From Enoplosus armatus (Eukaryota; Chordata; Actinopteri; Centrarchiformes; Enoplosidae), in the NCBI RefSeq assembly GCF_043641665.1, contig NC_092201.1, positions 6,295,501-6,359,500 of the forward strand: DNA of 64,000 nt. Reading direction: 5' to 3'. The first letter of the stretch is position 1. The number at the start of each line of letters is the position of its first letter. Positions 46,086-55,890 of the stretch are shown piece by piece. Under the pieces are notes generated by a model. That model had not been told where the DNA came from, searched no databases, and saw only the letters and a list, made by a program, of their open reading frames with translations. The position numbers and the translations under genes are program-made.

Positions 46086-47683
46086 AGCACATATGAAGCA
46101 ACATTAGAATTCACCTTCAGTCATGTTTCTGCCCATGTGATGATAGAGGTCACTTTTTTTTTTACCTATGCTTAGTGATTGCTTCACCGCTAAAAGGTAA
46201 ATTAGCACACACACACCACTAAGCAAACAGTTCAGGTTACATTCAGCTTAGTAAACATCATGATGGTTTCTGTGACTTTCACAGTCTTTTAACCAGATGT
46301 GACATATTGTATATCACAGCTGAGTTTACATTGGTGCTTTCAGTCAGCAGTGAGGGTAGCTACAACCTACTGAGATTCTGTTGAAGATGTGTTTGTACAT
46401 GTACCTAACGCCTCTACCTGATCTGAATCTGAACGTGCAGTGTTCACTCTCCCTTTTGCTCAGTTTTTGTCTCCACCATCTCATGAGAGAAATATCTGGG
46501 TCTGATGAGAACGAGACAGTAGAACCACGCAGTCTCTGACCCATAAAAGCAGCTAAAAGAGGCTAAAATTGTTGCAGAGAGCCACATGCCACTAATAACC
46601 CCCTGTGGGGCTTCATCTCTCTGAGCAATCCATGTTTGATTAATTGTTAAAACATACTCATGCATCACGAGAAGTCCTGACTGTTCCCACGCAGCTCCTG
46701 TTGTGCAATCAGCCCAGCCATTTGAAGAGGGAAGGATCGCTCTATGAATTTCCTCTCCTAATGCTGTGTTGGGACCCATTTCTCTGAGATTGTAAATCCT
46801 GTTGGGCCATTGCATGATATTTTCAAATCAACACTTGACATGACTTGACTTGACCTCTGTATGTTCTGAACACTTGCTTTTAATTGTATAATAGCGTTTG
46901 GCCCAAAAGGATCATATCTTCATTCTATTCAGACAAAAAAAGACCAAGTCCTTACTTGTTTTATCCAAGTCTTTGACTGTTTTAAAGTGAAGATAACTTG
47001 CAGGTCATTTATTTTGAGAACACAAGGGTTATCCCATATGCCTGCATTTATTTGTGTTTATCTGCCCACTGTACGGGGACAGTAAAGCAGCAATAATGCA
47101 AGGCTCTCTTGTATCATCCTTTAGTTCCTAAATTGCTGCTGAAATGGTGTCAGTATTTTTTGGTAAATGTTCTCTAAATTTGATACTTGTGAGTCAGCCT
47201 GGCTTGCAGCCTGTGACTTCCGTTTCTTAAAAGAGGCTGCAGTATACTTACAGTGGTACTCATTGCAACACTCCAAATACGGTTTAATTCCTTTTATTAA
47301 AAAAAAACTTAGACAAAAAGACAAAACTTTCCTAATTTCAAGTGCAAATCGTTGTACAGTAGTGCGATTACATTTATCGTCAGATTTGTAGTTCATTTGA
47401 CACAGACTAGCTGCTACAGTGTTTGACAGCAGATGGTACAAAGTAGAGCAAACAGAGACATGCTGTGGGATTAAGCACCCCTATCAACTAACTAGTGCAA
47501 AGCTTTTTCAAACTGAAGAGCACGTCCAACAAGTTAGGCATGACAATGATATCAGCAGTGGAAGCAGTACAATTATAATCTCCTGTGATTATTAAGGCTC
47601 ACTGTCTGCTGATCCACTGCCACAGTGTCCAGCATGTCCATCCAGCTGCCATTTGTGGGCACGTGGGACCCAAGACGTTTCCC
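46086..47683 (-). other. Downstream of hilpda, probable 3' UTR in part
   Basis: No coding exon. Minus-strand AATAAA words at 47293-47298 and 47047-47052 would give hilpda 3' UTRs of about 0.4 and 0.65 kb, plausible for this gene type. Confidence 0.35.
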
Positions 47684-47890
47684 TCATGAGCCGATGTTTT
47701 TAGTCACAGACGATCCTCTCTGGTGGTTGCTTGAGGAGACCTGCCTCTGTGTCTGGTGGTCCAGCTCAAAAATGTAGTGCTGGTCCTGGACGTACATCAG
47801 CCCACCAAAGGAGTCCACTATTCCATACAAGACTGCAAGGACACTCAGTGCCGTCCCAATGAAGTACATCTTCAGGATAGCTGCCACCAT
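47684..47890 (-). CDS. hilpda: hilpda-like: hypoxia-inducible lipid droplet-associated protein
   Basis: A 68-aa protein from ATG 47890 (GCC before ATG G, strong context) to TGA at 47684. The N-terminal half is one hydrophobic hairpin-like segment, KMYFIGTALSVLAVL then YGIVDSFGGLM. It aligns without gaps to the human HILPDA core (LYLLGVVLTLLS, then VMESLEGLL as I recall it), sharing the Y..G..L spine and the (E/D)S.xGL end. Human HILPDA is 63 aa, and HILPDA and G0S2 inhibit the lipase ATGL at lipid droplets. The C-terminal half is hydrophilic and divergent. The coding part is in one exon with acceptor TTTTCTTTTGCAG before 47914. Its divergent position to impdh1 matches human HILPDA-IMPDH1, which strengthens the call. 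A G0S2 relative is the alternative. Confidence 0.82.
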   Translation of the reverse strand: MVAAILKMYFIGTALSVLAVLYGIVDSFGGLMYVQDQHYIFELDHQTQRQVSSSNHQRGSSVTKNIGS

Positions 47891-48674
47891 GGCTCCCGTG
47901 ATAAGGACAAATAGCTGCAAAAGAAAAAGGATATGTTTTAATGATTAGTTGTAGGGTTTTGACGGTGTTTGGCTACCAGCATATCAGGTGCATTAGGGTA
48001 TTTCTTATTATAGATTGATGTTTGCCAGTTTTTAACTCTAGATAGATATATATATTGACAATTTTACTAGTAGCCATACATGCACAAATACATTTTGGCC
48101 AGTATTTTTGAACAATTTGAAACATCTACACCACAATATACATGATACATGAATTACTGCAGTACACAATGCATTTCAGTACAGGAACTGGTAGAGGATT
48201 AAGTAGAAATGACTTGTTTATGGAGGAAACAGGAAGAACAAAGCTTTTGGTGCATTTACAGGCTGTTGGAAATATCGAATTTTAATGATAAGCAACTCAA
48301 AACGGACCTTATTTGACTGAACTTTTAAAAACGTTGATGTCAGAATTGCTCTTTAGCATGTGGAGAGAAAAACATATTCAATATTTGAATGTTAAAGTCA
48401 TGCATACTCTTATTTTTCCTGTCTTCATTTGGCTTAGGACTCTACAGCTCTTCCTCTTCCAAAATAACAGCCACTAAACACCATATTTGTTGCAGTAGTT
48501 CTTTGTAATGTTGTTATCTACGTCCTGCACTTTCCTGCGTTGACTAATTCGACTTAAAACATATGAAACTCAGATGCAGGCGCTAAAGATACGAACTCAA
48601 ACAGAGTCAGCGCACATGGCCTTGGAAACGATGAAACGAGAGCCCACACGGCGAGAATAAGCCCGAGTGTTGGC

Positions 48675-49005
48675 TCGTCCACGTTTAACCAGTAGCTACT
48701 AAAACAACGACACATCACTTCGTTGGTATAATAACTAACCAGAGGCTCAGCTGATCTGCGGTGTCTCCGTCTCTTTCTCTCTCGTGGCCGTGGAGGCTGA
48801 AGTCGTTTCTAACAACAAACACCAGAGAAATCCGCGTATGTTTGTCGGTCGGTAATTACAGATGGTTTTCTCTTCTTAAATGCTCAGAAACTCATCAACC
48901 GACTGAAGCTGGAGTCACGCAGCCGCTGTCTGTGACTCCTCCGCCGTGTGTGCTGTAGATGAAGCAGGGCTACATGACGATGCGTAAGAGTGACATCACG
49001 TTGGA
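48675..49005 (-). promoter_or_regulatory. hilpda: Candidate hypoxia-response element cluster at hilpda
   Basis: Three RCGTG cores read on the minus strand at 48680-48684 (ACGTG), 48916-48920 (GCGTGAC) and 48997-49001 (ACGTG), all in the same orientation and around the presumed start site. HILPDA is known as a HIF target. About one such core is expected by chance in this length, so the cluster is suggestive only. Confidence 0.35.
48740..48930 (-). other. hilpda: Candidate 5' non-coding first exon of hilpda
   Basis: On the minus strand, GATCAGCTGAGCCTCTG is followed by a GTTAGT donor at about 48739. It would join the acceptor at 47914 across a 0.8-kb intron. The exon carries no long frame. The 5' limit is a guess, with a CATTTAAGAAG word (weak TATA-like) near 48885. 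Confidence 0.35.
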
Positions 49006-49087
49006 AATCGCAGTTTCCTGAAGCTTCACAGAAGATGCCCTCAGGGGAGTTCAGGGATTTCCCAAGAGTTGTTATTCTTATTTCATA

Positions 49088-49089
<2 letters not shown>

Positions 49090-49140
<51 letters not shown>
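49090..49140. repeat. (TA)n microsatellite
   Basis: About 25 perfect TA units, a self-complementary tract able to form a cruciform, about 0.1 kb beyond the hilpda upstream region. Confidence 0.95.
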
Positions 49141-49143
<3 letters not shown>

Positions 49144-49394
49144 CAAGGGTTCATTGTATTATTTTAAATAACAGCTGGATGGGTTGTCAGGGGACTAGCC
49201 AGGATTTAAAAGATTTAAAACACTGAGGTCAATTTCCAGTCAATTTTATTTCCCAAAAACCATTAATTCACCATACTGCCAGAAATGCTGAATAGTTATG
49301 GATTAATTTGAACTAAAGAAGTCAATTTAAAATATATTGAATATAACCTATAAATTAGCGAGGTTATTTTGATTGTAGAATATAAACGCACTCC

Positions 49395-49625
49395 GGGTTG
49401 CTAATTACCAGACTACACAAGCTAATGCTAATGTCAGTATGCTAACATGTGTATAACAAGTTTACCATGTTCACTATCTCAGTTCAGCGTGTTAGCATGC
49501 AAACATTTGCAAATTAGCACTTAACACAAAGTAGAGCTGAGACTAATGGGAATGTCATTAGTTTCACAGGAATTTACTCATGAAACATGACTAACATTTT
49601 GACCTGACGACACTAACACTTGATG
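49395..49625 (+). repeat. Interspersed teleost repeat, GTTAGCATG family
   Basis: TATGCTAACATG, GTGTTAGCATGCAAACATTT, AATTAGCAC, CACAAAGTAGAGCTGAG, GGGAATGTCATTAG and TTTTGACCTGACGA occur in the order seen in the family also found at 4.6-4.9 and 8.1-8.7 kb. Confidence 0.8.
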
Positions 49626-50029
49626 AAACGTTAAAAGAGGAACTCCACCGAACCAAAGAGTGTTAACAGGTGTTAAAAGGTTTTTCCGCTCATGCAGTAC
49701 TACTGCGAGAGTCTGAGGACTACAAGTTTGAAAATAAAAGAAAATCAGCCTGAGCCTGGGGCTTGAGGCTACATTAGCCGCTATTAGCATAACACACCTG
49801 AATCTCTCAGCGGTCGAGCTGCATTGTGGGTAATGTAGGTGCCAGGTTTTTACCAGGAATATCTCTGGTTCAGCTGCATTGATTTTTATACTTTTTTTGT
49901 TTTGTAACAGTCCATTGTAAGTCTGGCAATGTTATCGGAGTGCAATGCTAAATGGGTGGAGTATTCTTTTACGTAGCCCACGTTTTTAATTCATCCTGAG
50001 GGGGACATGAATGTCTGAACCATATTCCA

Positions 50030-50255
50030 TAACAATATGTCACAGGTAGAGCGGGCCACATGTCGAAGTGTCCTTGAGCAAGACACTGAACCCTAAGTTG
50101 CTCCCGATGGAGGCCAGCGCCTTGCATGGCAGCTCGGTTGCTGTTGGTGTGCGAATGTGTGCGTGAACTGGTGAATGAGACAAACCTGTAAAGTGGTTTG
50201 GGAACCATTAAGGTTGAAAAGCATTATATAAGTGAAGTCCATTTACCATTATAGA
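50030..50255 (+). mobile_element. Teleost SINE with L2-like tail
   Basis: GTGTCCTTGAGCAAGACACT, GAACCCTAAGTTGCTCCC, GTGAATGAGACAAACCTGTA, then TTTGGGAACCATTAAGG and AAAGCATTATATAAGTGAAG with CCATTTACCATT. This word order is a very common teleost SINE whose 3' part is shared with L2-type LINEs. It looks near full length and moderately diverged. Confidence 0.8.
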
Positions 50256-52085
50256 GGGAAAGTCAGTCTTATCAGAATTAAGTGCTTGCCCCCCAGAGGA
50301 TGAATGTTCACTTCCTTATTTTGGATCTGGCCATAAAACAGGAAGGTCTTTGTTTAATGGATAGATTAACACGTTAAGTGACATATGTTCTCGCTGACGC
50401 ACAACAAAAGAGTGAGTGAGCATTAAGCAAGATGCTGCATTCATATTGCATTTTCACCACTCACACCTTGACGGGCTCGCTCAGACCTGTTCCCAACACT
50501 GTATAAACTTGTTAGATGAAGTATGAAATAAATAAATAATCTCCAGGAATTTCCAGTTTATTCTCGTGTCAGGGTGGAAATTCCAGACTCCGTAAGATTC
50601 CCCATTCAGAAGAATGAGCAGAGCAAGTTGTATCTTATAACAAATAACAGTCATGATTTCACTTCCCCTGAGGCTTGGCACAGTTTTTGAGGAACATCTG
50701 GCACAGAGAGCCACTAGTACAAGTTACTGGGAGGATAATAGCACAAATGTAGGGCTAACTCTTAAATCAACATTGAATATTTGGTATGAGAGTATATAAC
50801 TAATCAATACTTCATGGTTTATAATGTCTTAGCTAATAATTTGGCATGGTCAAAACTTTCTAGGTAGTGTGAGTTTTAATGGTTTCTAGGTAAGCTATAA
50901 GTCAAACCCACAAGCCTGCATAGTTGGAAATGACTTCACAAATAACGCGCTCTGTACGTTGACTGTGATGGTTGCTTTCCAGAGAATCAAGTCTTATGAT
51001 TTCCTGCTGTTAAAAAAAAAGCGCAGAGTTGCGTAATAATCTGCACTTTTCACAAACTGCCAATTTCTCTCTCCCACAGCAGCAACTGACAGGCAGCCAA
51101 CAGTTCAGATTACTCATCTACCCGCACACATTAAGTCCTTTTGTTTTTCATTTCACTGCCTGCACTTAAAACAACTTACTCTCAGGGAGAAATAATTTTC
51201 TCAGGTTTAATAATAGGCCACTTTTAACTTATTGTATAAACACTGAAAGGCTGGCAGAGACAGTAAGATCAGCAAACAGTGGGAGAAAGCCAGTGAATCA
51301 GAGGGAAATCTTTAGTTATTTGGCACAAAATCCATCCAATTGTTGTCACGTGGTCATTAAAAGTGAAAGAATGAGCACATCATGGTGATTTACTGTACAT
51401 GGCTGACATGAATGAGCAAATAACACCATACCATTAGTGTAGTAGTCACTTTTAGTATCTCACATTTGCTATCTAAGGACTGGAAACAGTTTCCTGATTT
51501 CCTGTCAGTAAGATTAGAGTTGACAAATACTCGGCGGGGAAGAACAGTAACAAAATCGCACCAATGAAATATTGCATCCACTAGATGTCAGTATCAGACA
51601 GTTAAGAACACAGTCTCACATGGCTTCACGCTGGGAGAGTTGTCTGGCATCTCTACATTTTAGTAGGAGATTTAACACCAGAATACTGTTTATATAGTAT
51701 CGTATGCAGTCTTGATAATATCATACTGTGTCATAATAGGCCATCATTAATTTGATCATTTTCACCTTGTGATTTTCCTACAGTCAATATTCCAAAATGT
51801 GTTCTGTTTGGCCGGGTTGTCTATTATACTGTATCATAATAGGCATTTTGACATGTCACAGCTGTAAAATGAAAAAAAATCAGGCCATCTGGAACATTAT
51901 TGCAATACTGCACACACTGTTTGTGTCTGCCACTATCACTTTCACTTACACACCAGGTCACTTTAGCTGTAAATACTGGTAGATGCGTGTACCTGGTAAG
52001 ATTCGTATGCATATATAGTTTTGACCTAACTTTAAGATTTGCATATAAAGTTTCATCATACACTAGTAATTTTATTTTACCCTAT
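50256..52085. other. Gene-free stretch between hilpda and impdh1
   Basis: No coding exon, RNA gene or clear element was recognised. Confidence 0.45.
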
Positions 52086-52185
52086 TTTATTAAATTTTGC
52101 GCAGTAACTGAGCATATCCTTCATTTTACTGCACATTTTACTTTGTATCTCTGTGCATGTGACAATAAAGAACCTTGAACCTTAA
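52086..52185 (+). mobile_element. 3' end of a retroposon
   Basis: TTTTACTGCACATTTTACTT, then GTGCATGTGACAATAAAGAA and CCTTGAACCTT. The GTGACAATAAAG plus short tandem CTTGAAC tail is typical of teleost non-LTR 3' ends. Confidence 0.6.
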
Positions 52186-52639
52186 CGTTAATTATAGCTG
52201 CATACCTTATAGGTGTGTCAGTTTAAAATCACGTTGTCACAGCGTACGGGACACTTTGGATGGAATAGAGCCAACATTGATGTAATTAGTTCCACGAGTG
52301 CTTTTTTTTCTTTTCAAAATGTCTTTGGTGCAAAAGGTCTATGTCTTGATAAGACATGCTGCAACACATCAGCCACCAGCAATCTTTTCCACTCACCAGT
52401 TACAGACAATTACTAAACAAAAACTGAACAACCAACAAAATTTGTTGTGGCATTTAGGTTTATTAACATTATTTGACGTACACAATTTACAGATGAAGCA
52501 TGCACACATTTAAGTTGCATTCATATTACTTTGTTTTTTTATGAGGTACTGTGCTGTTGTCTGTGATCTGGCCTCCATCATGTAAATGATTAAGTGATGC
52601 GATGAGCAGCTTTATATCTTTAAATGCCTGGGCCTTTGG

Positions 52640-53075
52640 ACTATAACAAACCCCTGCCACAGCTAGTTTGGAGTTATTTTGTTTATATTGGGTGTAGTTA
52701 ATTTGGAGTTACAAGCAAACTGTCCAGTGTCTATTTGTAGTTAGTTTAGTTATTGTGTTTTATCCACCCCTTGTGTCCTATAAATGGTTTGGCCAGCCAG
52801 TATATATGTTCCCCCTGTTCGTTCAGTAGTTCAGTCAGGTCAATTTTGTCTTTTTGGGGGGTCAGTTTTGGTCACTCAGGTCTGCTACACTTCGTTTGTT
52901 GTATTTTGAGTTTAGTTCTGTTTTGTTGATCTCTTTCTGAGCCCTATTTAATCTAGTTTGCTTTGTTCTTAAATAAAAATTCACCTTTTAAAATTTGAGA
53001 CGTGCGTGTTTTCCTGCTCATTAGACCCTCCTCTCCTGTTAAACACCCAGGTCTTTCTAACTGCACATCCCTGGT
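52640..53075 (+). mobile_element. Candidate solo LTR of a retrovirus-like retrotransposon
   Basis: The segment has a TATA word (CCAGTATATATG at about 52799), a pyrimidine-rich and GTTCAGT-rich leader, and an AATAAA at 52972-52977 about 170 bp later, followed by TTTGAGACGTGCGTG. That is the U3-R-U5 spacing of an LTR. No internal gag-pol DNA, primer-binding site or matching second copy is present, and the TG/CA ends and target duplication were not fixed. Confidence 0.35.
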
Positions 53076-53082
53076 TTGTAAC

Positions 53083-53225
53083 CAAGGCTGGATTACCAAC
53101 CAGGCAAAGTGGGCATGTCCACAGACCCCCAATTGCACCACTAAGGAAAAGTATCAACTAAGGTAACTCCTCTGCATTGCTAATTGCACCTTGGAGAGGG
53201 GCCTTGTGTCAAAATCTAGTTTTAA
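53083..53225. mobile_element. hAT-like DNA transposon fragment
   Basis: AAGGCTGGATTACCAACCAG, GCAAAGTGGGCATGTCC and, 100 bp on, GAGGGGCCTTGTGTCAAAAT resemble a common teleost repeat with a GGCTGGATTA start and GGGGCC core. No transposase is present. Confidence 0.45.
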
Positions 53226-55669
53226 GACATGCATAATTTTAGTTTACGTTTATTTAGTTCACCTATTGAGTGTTCAATCAAATTAGCACTGGAGTACTGG
53301 TTGATCTCTGGGAATATGAGGAAGCTGCCATGTATAGTCTTCAGTGTGCCTTGTACCTAATGGTGAATGTATATGTGACAGGGTACAGTTCACAATTCTC
53401 TTGCTCTTTCTGAGGTTTCTACTTTCTTTTTATTCTATTTTGTGGAATTCTTTAATTGATAACTGTAATCAGAGTTAAAGTGAAAGTGAAAGTTAACTGA
53501 GAACTGTGTTACTTACAGAATATAACTTTTAGAGGACATTAAACCTGTCTTTTAAAAACATCATATGATAGAAAAGGAGACATTTATTTCAGTCCCTTCA
53601 GTCTATAGTGGATTGCTTAAAAAGAGGCCTGCGCTGTATGAAAGTAGTATGACATGAAATTAATTACAACTCCTCTGTAGATTCAGATCATCTGATAGAT
53701 GATATTTACACACAAACAAGGAGTACTCTTTTGTTGGTTATCCTTGTGTCCAATCTTATGACTCTGATTTGTCTCAGCCGGTCAATGAGTATCCACACTG
53801 TGCACATGACATTCATTATGATACATTTAATTGAATGAGAGGAGGGACCGTGCAAAACCTGAGGACAAGCACATGTGAAATTAAGAGCAGGGTCCTCCCA
53901 TCCTTTTTGCATGAGACACTAATCCTTTAATGCCATAGACCACATGATTTGAAGGTAATACAGCAGCAATGGTCTACACTCAACTCGCCAATCCACTCAG
54001 ATTGCAAATGTATGTATTCTGAATGTATCCTTGGTGCTAAAAGTCAGCTTTCTGCTTTATCTTCTTTGTGTGGGTGAGGGGTTTCTGTTACCATGTGTTT
54101 TAATGATGAATGTGAGTTGTAAATGGGGAACTTACTAGAGCCTCAGAGGACAGGCTAAGAGGATTTTCCATCTTAACGTCTCACCAACTGTCACAAACAG
54201 TCAGTCACCTGGAGGTGATCCCTCTGAGAAGAGTGACGGCCCTCGTGTTTGTGTGTATGTGTGGAGGGGGATCCTTTCCAAAAACCACAATGGATGCTGT
54301 ATGTACATCTCAGGCATGAGTTAACACCCTTTTCTGTTGAATAACCAGTTTGACATGTGAAAGGGGTGGTGCTGTATGTAAAAATGTGTACCATAGGGGA
54401 CTTTCTGTTGAAAACAAAATGCTTTTGAAGTGATTATGTAACACTCTGACACTTGGGTGCAAGCTTCACTCAGCAGCGTCAAGGCACAAGCACGTGTTGT
54501 GTTAGATTGTGGGTCTAACCTTGGCCTCTGCCTTTTTTTTTTTTTAGGAAGTGGAGCGGTTACACCAGAGCTTATTATCATTTTATACAGCTATTGATTA
54601 AAAACTACAGTTTTCTGTGAGGCCTGCACAAACCATAAGTAGCAATTCAAAATCACACCCGTGGGTCCTGGTGTGAGGAGCTAAATTTACCATTCACGTC
54701 CGGAGTCGTAAAAACAGACGCTCGCTCTGTGCCAAATATTTCCAGAAATGCTATGTTTGCTGTATGTGTTTGGCTTTAGACAAATAAAAATAACACGCCA
54801 CAGTGATGATCTTGCTGTTTAGTGCAGTAAAAATGTGCTGCTCTCTTTGCAAAGCTCATCTCTAGTCCTGTTCATTCTAATTCTGAAATCCTCTTTGTGA
54901 AAGTGCCACTGATAGACAGCAGGATTAACCCATACATAGAGTGGGAGCAAGACATAGAGAGAGCCTCATGGAGCACTCAGCAGGACCGTGCCACTCCACT
55001 CCATTCAACTTATAGAGAAACGCTCAGGGCAATGGCCGCTTTATCCCACATATAAGTACAGTACGGGGCTGTACTGTGCTCTTCTACCCTTTCCATTACC
55101 TTCTTCCTTCATGACAGAAAATCTACTCCAACATTTCGAAGACATCCGCACAGCAGCCTCTCCACAACAACGCTCTGCTGCTGGCATCATTTCCACGGTG
55201 ACACCCTCTCAGTGGGAGAATCTCCTAGGTGACGCCCTCTATTGACACGCCTCGAGGTGGCTGGTGCCTTTTTGTAGGCAGGTGCATCCTGTACAGGGGC
55301 AGACGGAGTTGCCTGACACCATTCTTTTTTTTCTGTTTTTCTATCTGTGGGAACACCTATGCAGCTCCATATCTAGCCTGGAAGGCAGCGGCAGAGTAAA
55401 TAGAGCAGACACTGGAATTCAGATAAGAATATTTAAAAACAAAGATTTTGCATTTGTTTTGCAAATTTGTAACTCCGTCATTTTCACCAGACTTGGGTTA
55501 CGAAGTTCATGTAAATTCTGTCAGTAAAGTCTTCTGACCCAAATGTAACCTTCAGCTGTTGGATATTTTCACTGACTTTGCAAATTCTGTTTAAAACCAA
55601 GCAACTGCTGAAAAGCTGCAAAGCAAGCCTAAAAGGCCGCTGGATTCAGAAACTGACCTTGGACGGACG
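53226..55669. other. Upstream flank of impdh1, no gene recognised
   Basis: No exon of a known family was found. A 44-codon ATG frame at 55114-55248 (MTENLLQHFEDIRTA) precedes the impdh1 first exon but is unrecognised and has no splice support. The 5' UTR and promoter of the long impdh1 form should lie in the last part. Confidence 0.4.
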
Positions 55670-55890
55670 ATGGAGGGGTATGGTTATGAGCACTTTGGAG
55701 CAGATGGAGCGAAGGAGAGCCAGCAGGTGGATTATCGGAGAATTGTGGGAGACACTCAGCCCCCACGTACCAATGTTTCGTCCCGGGAAGGTGAACATTA
55801 CGTCCGGCAAACCTCACATGGCCATGGACATGAAACTGCAGCCCAGCGATACAGCGCCACTCGCATTCAGGCCGGTCTAGGCCCAGAGAG
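55670..55890 (+). CDS. impdh1: impdh1 upstream exon for the long N-terminal form
   Basis: From ATG 55670 ([13 protein letters not shown]) it encodes 73 codons plus AG before the donor GTGAGT. The last 20 or so residues ([17 protein letters not shown], then LGPE) match the extension of long human IMPDH1, which also begins MEG. The middle (residues about 15-50) is not conserved to my knowledge. In mammals such 5' extensions belong to particular isoforms, some abundant in retina. Confidence 0.88.

Noticed and set aside
54920..54935. GGATTA word (CRX/OTX-type) upstream of the long impdh1 exon
   Set aside because: A single six-base match is expected by chance in this length. It does not by itself indicate retinal control.
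55114..55248. 44-codon ATG frame (MTENLLQHFED start) upstream of impdh1
   Set aside because: Peptide-like composition is acceptable, but no family, splice site or conservation evidence is available. It may be an upstream frame in a 5' UTR, not listed as a gene.
55578..55880. 100-codon plus-strand frame overlapping the impdh1 upstream exon
   Set aside because: A different frame from the one that carries [11 protein letters not shown] and joins in phase to MADYLIS. Its start is not an ATG in good context and its product is unrecognised.
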